From: Piper betle
Lineage: Eukaryota > Streptophyta > Magnoliopsida > Piperales > Piperaceae
Direction of reading: 5' to 3'
DNA length: 64,000 nucleotides
Assembly (NCBI GenBank): GCA_033002965.1
Contig: JAURVB010003519.1
Location: 1 to 64,000, forward strand
The position numbers and the translations under genes were made by a program. The notes under the pieces are model-generated. The model did no database searches. It was given only the letters and a program-made list of their open reading frames with translations, and had not been told where the DNA came from. Shown here piece after piece: positions 49,098 through 61,431 of this stretch (position 1 is the first letter of the stretch; every line of letters begins with the position of its first letter).

Positions 49098-49613
49098 TGT
49101 AGAATAAAAAAACTTTAAACTTTAACCAAAATTATATAGATGATAAAATCATCATCAATAAAACCTTCTTCATATCAAATCATCAAGAAAATAAATTTAA
49201 TAACGAAGCGTACCTGGATCCATAATAGTAAAGCAATTCTTTGATTTCTTCTAGTTTGATCTTCTAAATTCTACACCGGTTCTCCAAAGCCTGAGTTCCT
49301 GAATGATGGGATACCAGAAAAGAAAAACTATGGTGCGAATTTGAGGACCATAACCGTATTTATTCGTATAACTATATTTATTCTTATCTTTCATAATTCC
49401 AATTTAACCCATCATAAATTAGAGATTACAAAAACGGTATCTATACATATTTATCCATACTCATCTTAAATATATGATATTTCCACATATTTATCTTAAA
49501 TATTAATGGTCCATTAACCTTAACTTTAATAGATAAATTTAATTTAGGCTCAAACCTTATTAATAGTATATGATATAATTATATAATTATATATATACGT
49601 CTAAAATCCAACA
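49098..49613 (-). repeat. copia 5' LTR
   Basis: 516 bp. Similar to the other LTR, with scattered substitutions and the ~18-base length difference, so the insertion is not recent. Confidence 0.9.
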
Positions 49614-49639
49614 ACAAGAGCTGAGCTCGTAAAAATATA

Positions 49640-49714
49640 ATTTCATGCTATACTAAACTTTGGCACCATGCTGAATTTAGAGTGCTGAATTTCATGCTAT
49701 ACTAAACTTTGGCA
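49640..49714. repeat. 25-bp direct repeat
   Basis: TTTCATGCTATACTAAACTT followed by TGGCA occurs at about 49641-49665 and 49690-49714. Confidence 0.8.
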
Positions 49715-50527
49715 GCAAAGATAGACATTTACTTGTCACAATCTTGATAAAACCCAAGTAAATGCATTTGCTTTAACTTAAGAAGAAATTCACCACCATG
49801 CTAATCTCAGTGCCTTAATATTATTGCTAGAAAGCACTGCAAATCTTGCGGTTTAAGTTTTGATAATGCAAAATGGTTACACCAACGTTGGAATGGAATC
49901 CTAAGAAGCCCCACAAGATAATCAGCAAAGATAAGATTAGACCCAAAATAATGCCACGCTTTGATTAGAGCTCTTATGGACAAGGCATAATTATGGCTCT
50001 GAGCTGTTTCCCAGTACTGGCCTTTCCTATCCGAACTCTCCAAACTTCTGAATCGGTTTTCATTTTTGCGAAATAAAAATTGTGAATTTGTTGTTGGGTT
50101 CTGCTGATCACATCTATGAGATAATATCATAATAATATGTTTGATATATTTGAATGTCTGGCATGGAAGATATGATGTCTTTAATCGTTCTATACTTGAA
50201 TCTACCATTTTCCATGGTAATGTAGGAGTTTTTTTGAGACTCAATATGCTCCATTTTTCTTTAATATTGGAATGCAAATTCAATTCAATTCATCAAATCT
50301 TGCACTTAAAATGATTGTTTTTTAGAGACTGCTACACTGTTCATAGCTGATGTCTATATCTTTACATATGCATATACCCTGTCCTTGGAACTCCTCAAAT
50401 TTCAATCTCTAGATCTTAACGTCCCACCAAAATCCGCATGCAAAAGTCAATCGCCGGTGCAAAATCTAGAGCAGCAGACAGCAAAAAAGCCAAAATCTGA
50501 TCATGCGTTGGCTTTTGCCAATTCACT
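49715..50527. other. intergenic, no gene recognised
   Basis: AT-rich DNA between the copia element and a GC-rich patch. A 158-codon minus-strand open frame (50283-49807) shows no domain and no coding-like composition. Confidence 0.35.
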
Positions 50528-51070
50528 GTGAGGGTCAGTAGTAACAGAGAAGAAAGATCAAATCTTCACAAGCCTTTGCATGGCATGATCACGTCCGAGC
50601 ACGACGACGAAGCCTCGATGACGTCATACTCCGGCCGCCGCCGGTCGACTCTGGCTGCTAGCGGCCGGGCGGCCCGCCACCCGAGCTTGCATGGCGCCTT
50701 AATGCAGCAGCAGAGTTGCGCCAGCGGGCAGCAGACGCACTCCTCTAGTCCTCCCGTCGGCAAGGCCGGCGCCAGCGCCGGAGCAAAGAAGGCCTTCTTC
50801 CTCATCGGCTGCTGGGTTTCTCTTCTCTTGCTTCTTCCATTGCCCAATATTGGAATGTCGGTATATATTCTTCTTCATCAACGACCATGGTCCCTCTTAA
50901 ACTCCAAAGCTTGCTTCCAACTTTGCCATGGTAACTATATTCTTCTCCCCATCCAACGTCTGATTTTTACTCTCAAAGTTCTCACCTTTATGTCAATAGA
51001 TCAGGAACTTGCTGTAAATGGATGTGAAAAAATGCATAGATTTGCCATTTTTTGTTGCTATCTGCAATGA
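50528..51070 (+). CDS. GC-rich open frame, strand and reality uncertain
   Basis: A GC-rich patch (about 50590-50790) in AT-rich DNA is open on both strands. The plus frame reads SYSGRRRSTLAASGRAA and ends its GC-rich part with a hydrophobic segment, AFFLIGCWVSLLLLLPLPN, followed by weaker sequence. The minus frame (50847-50566) is cysteine-rich (CVCCPLAQLCCCIKAPC). I recognise neither. It could be a first exon of a small membrane protein gene or the 5' part of the coiled-coil gene downstream. Confidence 0.25.
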   Translation: MRVSSNREERSNLHKPLHGMITSEHDDEASMTSYSGRRRSTLAASGRAARHPSLHGALMQQQSCASGQQTHSSSPPVGKAGASAGAKKAFFLIGCWVSLLLLLPLPNIGMSVYILLHQRPWSLLNSKACFQLCHGNYILLPIQRLIFTLKVLTFMSIDQELAVNGCEKMHRFAIFCCYLQ

Positions 51071-52158
51071 ACCCACAAAACTTCTCTACTTTGTCAGTAA
51101 GCAGAGCTTGTCTTTCTTCACATTTTTCTTAGCAGATCGCTGTCAATATATTGCAGAGAAACCTTTTCTGGGATACTTGTGTGGTTCTAGCCCGATTGGT
51201 GATTTTCACACCCTATCTCAAAGGAATGTTCTTATACTTGCGATGTTGAAAGGGAAAAATAAATGGGTGGTTTTTGTTCGCTGTTTGAATGTATGGTACA
51301 AGGAAGAAAGACAACCATTACGAGTAACATTTTTTTGCTAATGGTTTGGATAATATAAAAGATAATACAAACCAAGCTTGTTTGTCGATATATTCAAGCA
51401 ACTGGCCTTGGTTGTTAGCTAGCTATTATATTTAATTTAATTGTTTCTTCATCCCTTTTGTCCATGTGAGCAAAGCTAGCAAAGTTCAGAAGAGAAGCTG
51501 CTTACTGAGGTACGTGTTCAACTTCCTGTTTTTATATTGTTTCATGTTGTGAATTTGCAGGTCATGTTAATTGGACCATTGGTTTATTCTTTATCCCTCA
51601 CTGAATAGTCACTCTCCATTTTTCACTGGTTCCTGTTCATATTCTCTTATTCTTGTTCAAGTTTTGCTGATTGTTTGGCCTAGACCCCATTGTTGTTGAA
51701 GGGGTGGTAGAATGGTTAGATTGATCATGATATCTACATGAAAAATGTTTTTGACAAGTTTGCATTTAGTGTTTCCTTTTTGAAGTGCATGCCTCTCTGA
51801 GCAGCATGAGTTATGACAGTGAAAAATTGCAACTTCTTCACCCCTGTGATGAAGTTAAAAGGACCTAAGGATTCTAATGAATTCCTGAATTTCTGTTCTC
51901 CATGAAAGAGAATATCATCCGGTGATGCCTGCTGAAAGAATAAAGAAAAAAGACAAAGAAGAGACTGTTCCATAATCCAGAAGGAACATATAAGAGTTCT
52001 TACATCCCCAACTTTTCATTCAAAACTTTTTTATGTTCCCCAGCCTAATTGTGTGCTTTTGACAGAATTCTTCTTTTGTAGCAAAATTCAATACCTTTTC
52101 CTTATTCTCTTTCACTCAAACAGCTAAATCATTTGCAACTTTCTTTGTATGCTGACAG

Positions 52159-54450
52159 AGAAGGCAAGGATGGTGCAAAAGAAGCTAAAAGTAGTCCAAG
52201 AGTAGGTTCTGTCAAGGAAGCTGCTAACTTCTTTGCACAGAAGCTTCTTGCGGAAAATAGTTCAAAACACGAACCCCAATCCAACATTTGCAAGGTATTT
52301 TTCTTCATACGTAATCTGAAAAGTGTAAGGTTTTCAATTTTTTCAGTTGTATGGTAATTCCTGTGAAGTCATGTTCTTGTGTATGCTAGCTATCAATGAG
52401 TGATAACTGTTGATATTTGCCCTCAACAATCATCTCATAATACATAATGCAACAATTGGGAGAATTTATAGCAAATATGACTTCAAATCTCTCGGTTTCC
52501 CTCTTTAGGTTGCATTAGGGAGGGCATCTGACGTGAAAACTTATCTATTTGTGCCTATCTTTTGTCTTTGATTGAATTAGGAAAGCAATTTGTCGTTGTG
52601 TTGATCCTAACCTAACTGGCATAAGGTATATAGATGCATCATCATCTCAAAGATGTATGTACAATTTTGTCACGTAGAATGCCCCATCAAAATTTAGAGA
52701 CCTGCATCAGACAAGGAACAATATCCGCAGATCAGAAGATGATATAAAAAACTTAGCAGAATCAGTGAAAACTGATGTGAAACATCAATCCCCCGAAGCT
52801 AGAAGAACAATGAAAGACCTATCTCTACAAATAGAAGAATCTAACAAGAAAGAAAAAGCTGACAGGCATGAGCTGCAGAGACCAAGGAAATCAAACAATT
52901 TTGAGTTTCCGTTATCTGTAAATGACTATAGTGATGTCAAGTATTTGGAAGTTGTGGAAGAACTAGAACAGGTGAAAAGGGATCTGCTAAAACTGAAACT
53001 TGGCATGGCTTCTGTATTGGAATCTAAACAACAAGCCGAGAGACAGATTTCCTCGTCTTTTTCGAGAGCAAGATCGTATTCGAACTCCCTTGAATCTGTG
53101 AGAAAAGAGATAGAGGGAACTACCCGAGAACAAGTTTTCCTTGAATTGGCCACAATGGAGGCATCCCGGGAAACTAGAGCTATTAAAGTAGAAAAAGAAT
53201 CAAAAGCTGCAACAGTTTCCTCGAATTTGGAGGAAGCACGAAAGAGAATGGAAATCCTTACAGACGAGCTAAACCAAGCAAAAGACCTAGAGAAGAAGTT
53301 GGAAATCACAAACTCGGACATCAGTGTACTGGAAGAAGAGTTGATATTTGTTAAAGCAATGTGCCATATAACTGAGCATAGTCCGTCAAAGAACTCTTAT
53401 CAGATCATTAATCTGTCTGAAGAGATTAAAAAGAGAAAGGAGGAAGAATTATCAACTATTGCTGAATTAGAATCTGCATTATCTGAATTGAATGTTGCTA
53501 AAAGGGAGCTACAAAGAATCGAACATGAAGGTTTTAAATTTATGGCCATTATGGATGTCATAAGAGAGGAGTTGAATCATGTATCTAAACGAACATCTCA
53601 TCTTAGGAAAATGGAAAGCAGATATAATTCTACACTTCATACTCTCAACTCCAAAATTCTCAGAGGCAAGTACAAACTCGAAACTGCTGTAGCTGCTGAA
53701 AAGAGAGCTAACTCGATCTTGTTGAATCTCACTGCCACGCTTAAACAGCTAGAAACTGAAAGAGAGGCAGCTTTAAAGGAGAAGGACATCATCACCAAGA
53801 AGACATCAAGTATAAATCAAGAAATTCAACAGGTAGGATCTAGAATTGAACAGGAAGAAGGCAAATTGCAAGCCGCAATGCATGAGCTAGATAATGCTAA
53901 AAGGTCAGAAGCAATGGCTCTTGAGTACTTGAAAGCTCTAACAGAAAAAACCATGCATTCCAGGGCCCCAACCTCCTTCAACAAGCCTACAATAACTCTC
54001 TCCAATTTTGAGTATGCACTCTTAACTCGTCGTGCCAAAGCAGCAGAGGCTATTGCAGACAAGAAAGTGGCAGCAGCACAGGCATGGATTGAGGCATTGA
54101 AGGCAGGAGAAAAGGAGGTACTGATGAAAACCCAGATGGCTCAAGGGAAGATTAGAGAGATAAAGGAGGCGGAAGAACAAGAGCAATGCCAGATAGAGAA
54201 TGCGCTGTCAGCAAAGAACATGGTTGAGGATGAATTAAGCAAACGGCAAGAAGATGCAAGAGAAGAAGAGGATGATTTGCGGCTTTCTTTGGCAACCAAT
54301 GAGGTTATGATGACCACCCCAAGATCCAAATATAGAAGATCACCATCACCCGGCATCAGACTTGAAGGGCGATCAAATAGGAAAACTATAAAGGCTATGC
54401 CAAGCTTAGCCAAGTTTCTGGGTAGGAACAAGTCTGTAAAAAGGTCATGA
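52159..54450 (+). CDS. WEB/PMI2-family coiled-coil protein (start exon not found)
   Basis: Two exons are supported. One, about 52159-52294, contains SSPRVGSVKEAANFFAQKLL and ends ...NICK before GTATTT. The large exon runs from about 52678 to the stop at 54450 (about 590 codons, no interruption). It contains MKDLSLQIEESN and long heptad-rich coiled coil (for example LEVVEELEQVKRDLLKLKLG). The family-typical ISL-like block TITLSNFEYALLTRRA is followed by IADKKVAAAQAWIEALKAGE. The C terminus is basic (MPSLAKFLGRNKSVKRS). Family knowledge: PMI2/WEB proteins are cytosolic coiled-coil factors for light-driven chloroplast movement. No ATG is in frame in the first exon shown, so an upstream exon must carry the start. 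The 5' border of the big exon is approximate. Confidence 0.75.
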
Positions 54451-55133
54451 GTTTCAAAACGAAGTATTTAAATGCTTGTTTTCTTTGTAAGTTGTGTGCA
54501 TCTTCCTGTTGAACCAAAACTTCCATTTTTACTTGCATTTTCTTATGCACTATGCTGTCATTAGAACTGGTGAAGACGCATAACGAATCTACAGTTAAAT
54601 AACACATAGAAGTTGTGCATTCTTAACGAAGATGTTTGTGTTTTTGTACCATCTAATTGACACTGGAACACAGAGGCAGCACATGTTCGGAAAACTTCAC
54701 TTGAGCTTATGCAACCAGGATGTAGGACATTCTTGTTGTCTTTTCAGTGCAGTGGTTCTGTATCAATCCACTATTTGTATCGGTGCCAGAATTTGCCCCC
54801 GAGCACAATTCACTACTACTGTGGCAAAAAATGAAATGGAAAAAATATGGAGCACAAGATCAACACTTGCAATGAATGTTTTCACCTGTTTAGAGAGAAT
54901 CTTTCAATCTTTTGTCTCCCAATTGTTTTTTGGCCAATCATTCCGTCAATCACATTTTGCAATTGCAACAACAAAGGACATGGTTAGTCGGAAGGGAGGA
55001 TGACATTAGTCCCGTCACCATTTGTCTTTTTCTTCAAGCAAATTAGTCTTTCCCATAACCATCGTTTTTAATGCAAACACTTGCACTAGTGTCTGGTGGT
55101 AGGTCCAGTCGTCCAGAAAACCCTGCAAAACAT
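54451..55133. other. 3' flank of the coiled-coil gene
   Basis: Probable 3' UTR and flank. No second gene seen. Confidence 0.35.
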
Positions 55134-55223
55134 CACCAGAAACATCCAACCAGTATATTCACCAGAAACATCCAACCAGTATATTCACCAGAAACATCAC
55201 CAAAAACATCCAACCGGTAAATT
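55134..55223. repeat. 26-bp tandem repeat
   Basis: Unit CACCAGAAACATCCAACCAG plus TATATT occurs at 55134-55159 and 55160-55185. A partial unit (55186-55197) and a diverged full unit (55198-55223) follow. Confidence 0.9.
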
Positions 55224-56267
55224 CATGGAGCTCACACCTGTACATCCACGTCATCAATCTTTTCTATTTCCGTTTCAGTATTGAACGACTAGAGGCGAAG
55301 AAACCCAGATCACTATGCACAGAAGACGATGATTGACGAGCAACTTCCAGTTTCATCTTCCATTAGATGTGTCATGCCTCGCAATTGTTTACTTTCCACC
55401 ATTTCATACTCTTCAAACATTGCTTAACAATGCGTTGTAGTGTGTAGTTACCGGTTAATAATTATTTCACAGAATGGACCAAAAATTGGTGCCTCATTCC
55501 CTTATGTGGACCACCTGCAAGTCTTGAGAGCTGGCGTTAAAAGTCCACCTCTTGAGACGAAGAATGTCGACATGAATGCACTCTCTCTTCTCTGAGTTGT
55601 CTGCTTTTTTTTATCTATGGTAGGGGTCCATCTGCAACTACAAACGCCTATGATTCTTGGTTTTTTCATCCTATATTCACGTCTGCCAATAATTGCACTC
55701 CAAAAGAAGGAGTTATTCAATTTTTTTTTTGGACTCACAAGAGAGATTAGCAAGAGAACCACCATTGAAGGTTGAGAAAGAAACAATTATTCAATGGAAA
55801 TACAGTTTCACAGTTTTACTCTCTTTTTCTGGAATGGATCTTATGGCTTCTTCAAAGCAGGTTTTCCCACTAGTGAAAAAGGGCAGCAGCCAAACTGCCT
55901 CTCTTGCAGAACGTGGCCAGTTCAGAATGTCTTCCATGGGGAGTGAAAAGTATATAACTTAGACAAAGCTAATCCAAGACTAAATTTTTTTCTAATCGGA
56001 TGCCATTCATGGCGAAAATATTTCTCTTTATCTCATGTCTCGAGAGAATAGACAAAGTATTTTATCAATTGCTTGAAGTATTAGATTCTGAGCTTCCGAT
56101 CACTTTAATCTAGCTTTGCCCAAGAGCACTTTCTCTACTGGCTTCTCTTTGGGACCAGGGAAAGGCACTTCCTCACTTTCCTCCACTTGAAACGGTCGTC
56201 TATAGCTCCATCTACGCTACCTTTCGCTCAGTTCGATCTCTTCGCTGTTCAAGGTCTGCTTGCTGCC

Positions 56268-58904
56268 ATGGCATCACCATTACCTGTGGTTCTGGTTCTT
56301 TCTATGCTCACGAGCTGCCTCTGGTTCACTGGTGCTGTGAACGAGGAGGGAGCTGCTCTCCTCTTGTTCAAAGGATCAATTAAGGGAGACCCAGATGGGT
56401 GCTTGCAGAACTGGAACTCATCTGATGAAACCCCATGCTCATGGAATGGAATCTCGTGCCAAGACATGAGGGTGGTATCCATCAGCATACCCAACAGGAA
56501 GCTGGTTGGTACCCTCCTCCATCTCTCGGGTCTCTCTTGGCCCTCCGGCACATCAACTTGAGGAACAACCTGCTTCAAGGGAGCTTGCCCATGGAGCTCT
56601 TCAAAGCTCAAGGCCTCCAAAGCTTGGTCTTTTACGGTAACAACTTCTCTGGTTCTCTCCTCCCAACGTTGGTGGCCTCAGCTACCTGCAGATTCTGAAT
56701 TTAGCTCAGAACTCCGTCGGTGGATCGATACCTGTGTCTTTGCTTCAATGCAACAGATTGAGGACACTTGATGTGAGTTTCAACAGGTTCTCCGGCCATC
56801 TACCTGATGGATTCGGTGCCCATCTGAATCAACTAGAAAAGCTTGATCTTTCTCACAATGGCTTTGATGGTCAAGTGCCTAGTGACCTTGGCAACCTTTC
56901 CCGCATTCAAGGAACGCTAGATTTGTCCCATAACAACTTCTCTGGTCCTATTCCGGCGAGCTTGGGAAACCTGCCGGAGAAGGTCTACATTGATCTCTCC
57001 GACAACAACTTGAACGGTCCAATACCGCAAAATGGTGCCTTGGTGAACAGAGGACCTACTGCATTTCTTGGGAACCCGATGCTATGTGGACCTCCATTGA
57101 AGAATCCTTGTCAAACTGATAACAATCCTTCCTCCCAGCCTTACTTGCCAGGAAGCTACTCACCGCCAGTTTCTGATTCTGGTGAAGTGGGGAAGAGCAG
57201 CAAAAGGAGGGGCTTGAGCTCCACTGCTGTGATTGCCATTGTTGCATCTGACATTGTTGGTATTGTATTGATTGCATTAGCATTTCTTGGCTGTTATTGG
57301 AGGTTGGCCTTAAGGAGGAGCAAGGTTGATGGTGATGAGTATGGGAAGGAGGAGCCCAAAGAGAGGAGGGACTGCTTATGTTTCAGAAAAGATGGATCGG
57401 AGACTTTGTCTGATAATGTTGAGCAGCTGAACCTTGTGCAGCTAGATTCAGAAGTTAGTTTTGATCTAGATGAGCTTTTGAAAGCTTCGGCTTTTGTTTT
57501 GGGTAAGAGTGGGATAGGTATTGTTTACAAGGTCGTGCTTGAAGATGGGCTAACATTGGCAGTGAGGAGATTGGGAGAAGGGGGTTTGCAGAGGTTTAAG
57601 GAGTTTCAAACTGAAGTGGAGGCAATTGGGAAGGTGAGGCATCCAAACATTGTGGCACTGAGAGCTTATTACTGGTCTGTTGATGAGAAGCTATTGATCT
57701 ATGATTATATACCTAATGGGAATCTCACTGCTGCTCTTCATGGTAACCACTCTTGTTTCCTTGTGCTGCTCATTTCTTTATCTTTGATGTGCTTGTTAAC
57801 AAAGTCATAGCATGGTAAACATAAACAGTCTTTGTGTTTGATGAGATCATTGATAAAAGTAAAATTTATGAATTGTTCATCAGATTCTCATTTTTTCTAT
57901 GTGCATTTGTCTTTGTAATATATGTGCTCAATTTAAAGACTAATTCAACAAGCAGTATCTAATGTGGAGGCAACATTACTGCCCTGCCAAGCAGAATTAT
58001 TTCATATTAAGTGTTTCAATGAATATGCTAGGTTAAGTTTTAATTTCAAAAAGTTATCTGTTTCTTTGGCAAAGCATTATTAAATACTACAGTTTTGTTA
58101 TGCTATGTAGGGCAGAACTGTTTCTTCATCATTTTTCTGTAAGTTGTTGCCTCTGATCTGTAGTTTCTAGTATAGAACTGCTAAAGTTAGATAAAATATC
58201 AATAACCAACCATTTTGATTTGATTTTTGTTGTCATGACCAAGTGTTTATGCCATTTTTATAGCGGGGAGGTCTGGAACATCAACATTTTCGCCAATGTC
58301 ATGGCTTCTAAGGTTGTCTATCATGAAGGGAATAGCAAAAGGCCTAGCATACTTGCATGAATATAGCCCCAAGAAATATGTTCATGGTGATCTTACTCCC
58401 TCAAACATCCTTCTTGGTCGAAACATGGAACCTTGTATAGCCGATTTTGGTCTCGGCCGCTTAGCAACTATTGCAGGAGGATCACCTATGGTTCAGTCGA
58501 ATCGGGTCGCCGAAGACGGACAACAGCAATCCTCAGAGGTCTCAGTTAGCTTCCCTGGATCATGTTACCAAGCCCCAGAAGCCTTGAAACTTCTCAAGCC
58601 ATCACAGAAATGGGATGTTTACTCCTATGGTGTGATTTTACTGGAAATGATCTCTGGAAGATTGCCTGTAATTTTGATGGGAACTTCTGAAGTAAACATT
58701 GTTAAGTGGGTTCAATTGAAAATTGAAGAACATAAGCCACTTTCTGATGTTTTGGACCCAACGTTAGCTCAAGAACCTGATTATGAAGAAGACGTAGTTG
58801 CTGTACTGAGGATTGCCCTGGCTTGTGTGCACACAAACCCAGAAAGGAGGCCTTCCATGAGACATATTTCTGATGCATTGGACAAGCTAGATGTCAATGG
58901 ATAG
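56268..58904 (+). CDS. LRR receptor-like kinase, ZAR1-like (two frame breaks)
   Basis: Exon 1 56268-57742, intron with GTAACC/TATAG ends, exon 2 58264-58904. The start [20 protein letters not shown] is a good signal peptide. An LRRNT region follows ([17 protein letters not shown]), then LRRs ([39 protein letters not shown]), a TM helix ([20 protein letters not shown]), and a kinase domain from [18 protein letters not shown] to [10 protein letters not shown]. The kinase is atypical: AVRRL has Arg at the VAIK lysine place, and [11 protein letters not shown] has HGD rather than HRD, while DFG is kept. These features and the exon layout match ZAR1-like kinases; Arabidopsis ZAR1 acts in zygote division. 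Single missing C's near 56515-56517 and 56659-56660 break the LRR part. Confidence 0.85.
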
Positions 58905-60180
58905 TAGGAGTATGTCAGAAAGGAGATATCATTGATTCTTCCCTTCTTGGCACATAATTTAGCTTTGAAGGATACTCCTGACATGATCATCTTTGCTCTG
59001 AGATGCATATCAATTGTTTGATTGTTGCAAAAAGCCAACATGGCTGATTTTTTTATGGGGTGCGTGACTTATTCTTGTTGTGTTTGATTGTGGATTTGTG
59101 GGTGGTTGTGTATTCATGTGAATAGAGTAACAAAGTTTGATTTTATAACCAAAGAAAAACCTCTCTTAACAAGAAACATACATTGTTCAAATTAGCCTGT
59201 TGCATTGTTTTAACACTGGCAAAAGGAGGAGGTTTAACCTTAGACACCATCATTGATAGAAACATGGCATTCTAATGAGGAAATATACACTTTATGAAGA
59301 TTAAATCGATTTAATTGTTGAATTTTGAGTTTTAAAAATTGGTGTATACCATTTTCAATGCTCCCTTTTACGTTGATTAATGGTTCATTGCATGTTATCA
59401 TGCAACAGTAAAAGCTTGTCAGATCTATTGGTTAGTTCAAGTTATTGTTTTGTTGGTTAATTGCAGTATACCACACCAGAGGTGTGGAGATAGCCGCATA
59501 AGAATAAGATCAAGGGCTAGCACTTAAATTTTGTGATCAAATGGTTGTGTTTCTTTATTAAGTATTAAGAGTATTCCTATAGTAATTCTTGGCACGTGAG
59601 ACGAAACGGGGTGTCTCCCTTGTTGCTACACTGGTACAAGGAAAAAATCCGTTGAATCCTTAAATTAATTTACCACATGAGGTTTTACTGCGGAGGACGG
59701 TTATATTGTTTTAAATAAAGCGTCCACCATAACATGCCCTCAATTATTTATCTTTCAGATTATATTTTATGTGTTTGGTTTATTCTTGGTTTTGCCATTT
59801 TTGAGGTTTGCAAATTCTATACCTTTGTTCTAATATTTCCAAAAAAATTACTTACATTTATTACACAATGGATAAACATTTTCCAAGTCGAAGTGAGATA
59901 GCGAAAGTCTTATCGTTTCGTCTCGGTCTATCCTCGTAAGACTTGAGTACACAAAATTTGAGTAATTGAAGTAGAAAATACATGTCGGATCTTATTTTAG
60001 TAAGTATGAGATGTAGAATTAATCTTGAACAACAAATGAGAGAATTACATTACATACCCGCAAAATATAGAAAAATACTTACCCACGAGTACAAATCATA
60101 TCAAGGTTTTATTATTATAAACTAGAAAAGAATTATAAATGAATTAACTACAGAAATGTCTTCTAGGGTATAATCAGACA
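58905..60180. other. intergenic, no gene recognised
   Basis: Begins with the kinase gene's 3' UTR, then AT-rich DNA with no supported gene. Confidence 0.4.
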
Positions 60181-60189
60181 TTATTACAA

Positions 60190-60320
60190 ATATGGGCATT
60201 TCCCACGAAATTTTTTTGCCCCGGCTCTGCCACCGCACTTTCGTGGCTAAAAACCGTGGACTAACCGGCCGGCGGTGGCTGCACCCGCAGATATTTTTTT
60301 TAAAAAAACCCTATGGAAAA
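60190..60320. repeat. GC-richer fragment with internal inverted motifs
   Basis: CCACGAAATTT, TGCCACCGC and GCGGTGGC/CGTGG motifs form short inverted repeats, resembling debris of a DNA transposon. No ends or target duplication found. Confidence 0.3.
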
Positions 60321-60890
60321 GCCACTGTTATTCCTGTGCAGCTTAGTGGTCATTTAAGCAAAACCATGATATAATCCGAAATTAAGTAGTCGGAAATCTT
60401 AATTAATTCCATCCTAATCAAATTATTAGACTCACAACCTGCATCAAGACAATATAAGTTTTTACAGTACCAAGAGTCAACATAGTTCACCATCTAAGAT
60501 AACACATGAGCATTGGAAGATAATTATATCAAACTTTTCTTCTATAGTATTACATCAATTTTTTCCAGAAATCCACAGTGCTTGTCATCTTCCACTAACC
60601 AACAGTTTTATTCAATTTATTTACCAGTGAATAGCAGCTATGTTAAATAAAAAAATGGGAAAAAAGTCAACTTGTTGACTGTTGAAAAAACCCATTTTGG
60701 ATAAACAATGTTGGTCAAAGTTACAAATATGCCGTCTCATGCATCAAATTCTGAGACTAACATTTGATTAATCTGGTTCGTTACTCAAGTCAACCAAGTT
60801 TTTACCTAAAATAGTTTATGTGTATAATATAATAACATTTTGGGTTCATTTTGTGTACACGTTAACATTTGTTTTTTTTCATTTTTTTGG

Positions 60891-60941
<51 letters not shown>

Positions 60942-61392
60942 TTAACGTATATCATTGTGTGAAAGTTTTTTTAGAAAAAATAAGTGGGTTTATATTAACG
61001 TAATAGCCAACTATAAAAACGTTAAGAATTTAGTAGATATTTGACTAATCCAAAAGTTTTAGTTTTTGGATTTTTTAATGTTTTTATGAATATTTTTTCG
61101 GGATGCAAAAGTTTTTATGAATAGCTTAATGTTCAATAAAAAATAATTTTATTCGTGTTGAGCTGCTAGATTGATGCACAATATATTGAGATTTTATGAG
61201 ATATCAAACTATGCGCAACGGATTATGTGAGAGATATTTTCCCATTTTAATGATAAATTCTAATTAAATGAAGAGATAAATAATAATAATTTATCTTATA
61301 TTTTTTTAATTTTGTTATATTTTAATTATAATTGCTTTGTTAAAGTTCATTGAACAATTACATTTGTTTCTATTATGTTGAGTGTACATACC

Positions 61393-61431
<39 letters not shown>

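Larger units (their letters stand above)
46595..49613 (-). mobile_element. Ty1/copia LTR retrotransposon, internally deleted
   Basis: Transcribed leftward. The 5' LTR is at 49098-49613 and the 3' LTR at 46595-47128. The LTRs begin TGTTAGATTTTGGACGTATA (or close variant) and end with ATTCTACA on the minus strand. A primer-binding site and a polypurine tract lie in the expected places. Flanking bases are GCAAG (46590-46594) and ACAAG (49614-49618), a 5-bp duplication with one difference. The internal part is only about 2 kb and holds reverse transcriptase and RNase H remains, with no gag, protease or integrase. The copy is therefore non-autonomous. Confidence 0.9.

Noticed and set aside
55134..55223. 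Possible CRISPR-like repeat array
   Set aside because: Units are directly adjacent without unique spacers; it is a plain minisatellite in plant DNA.
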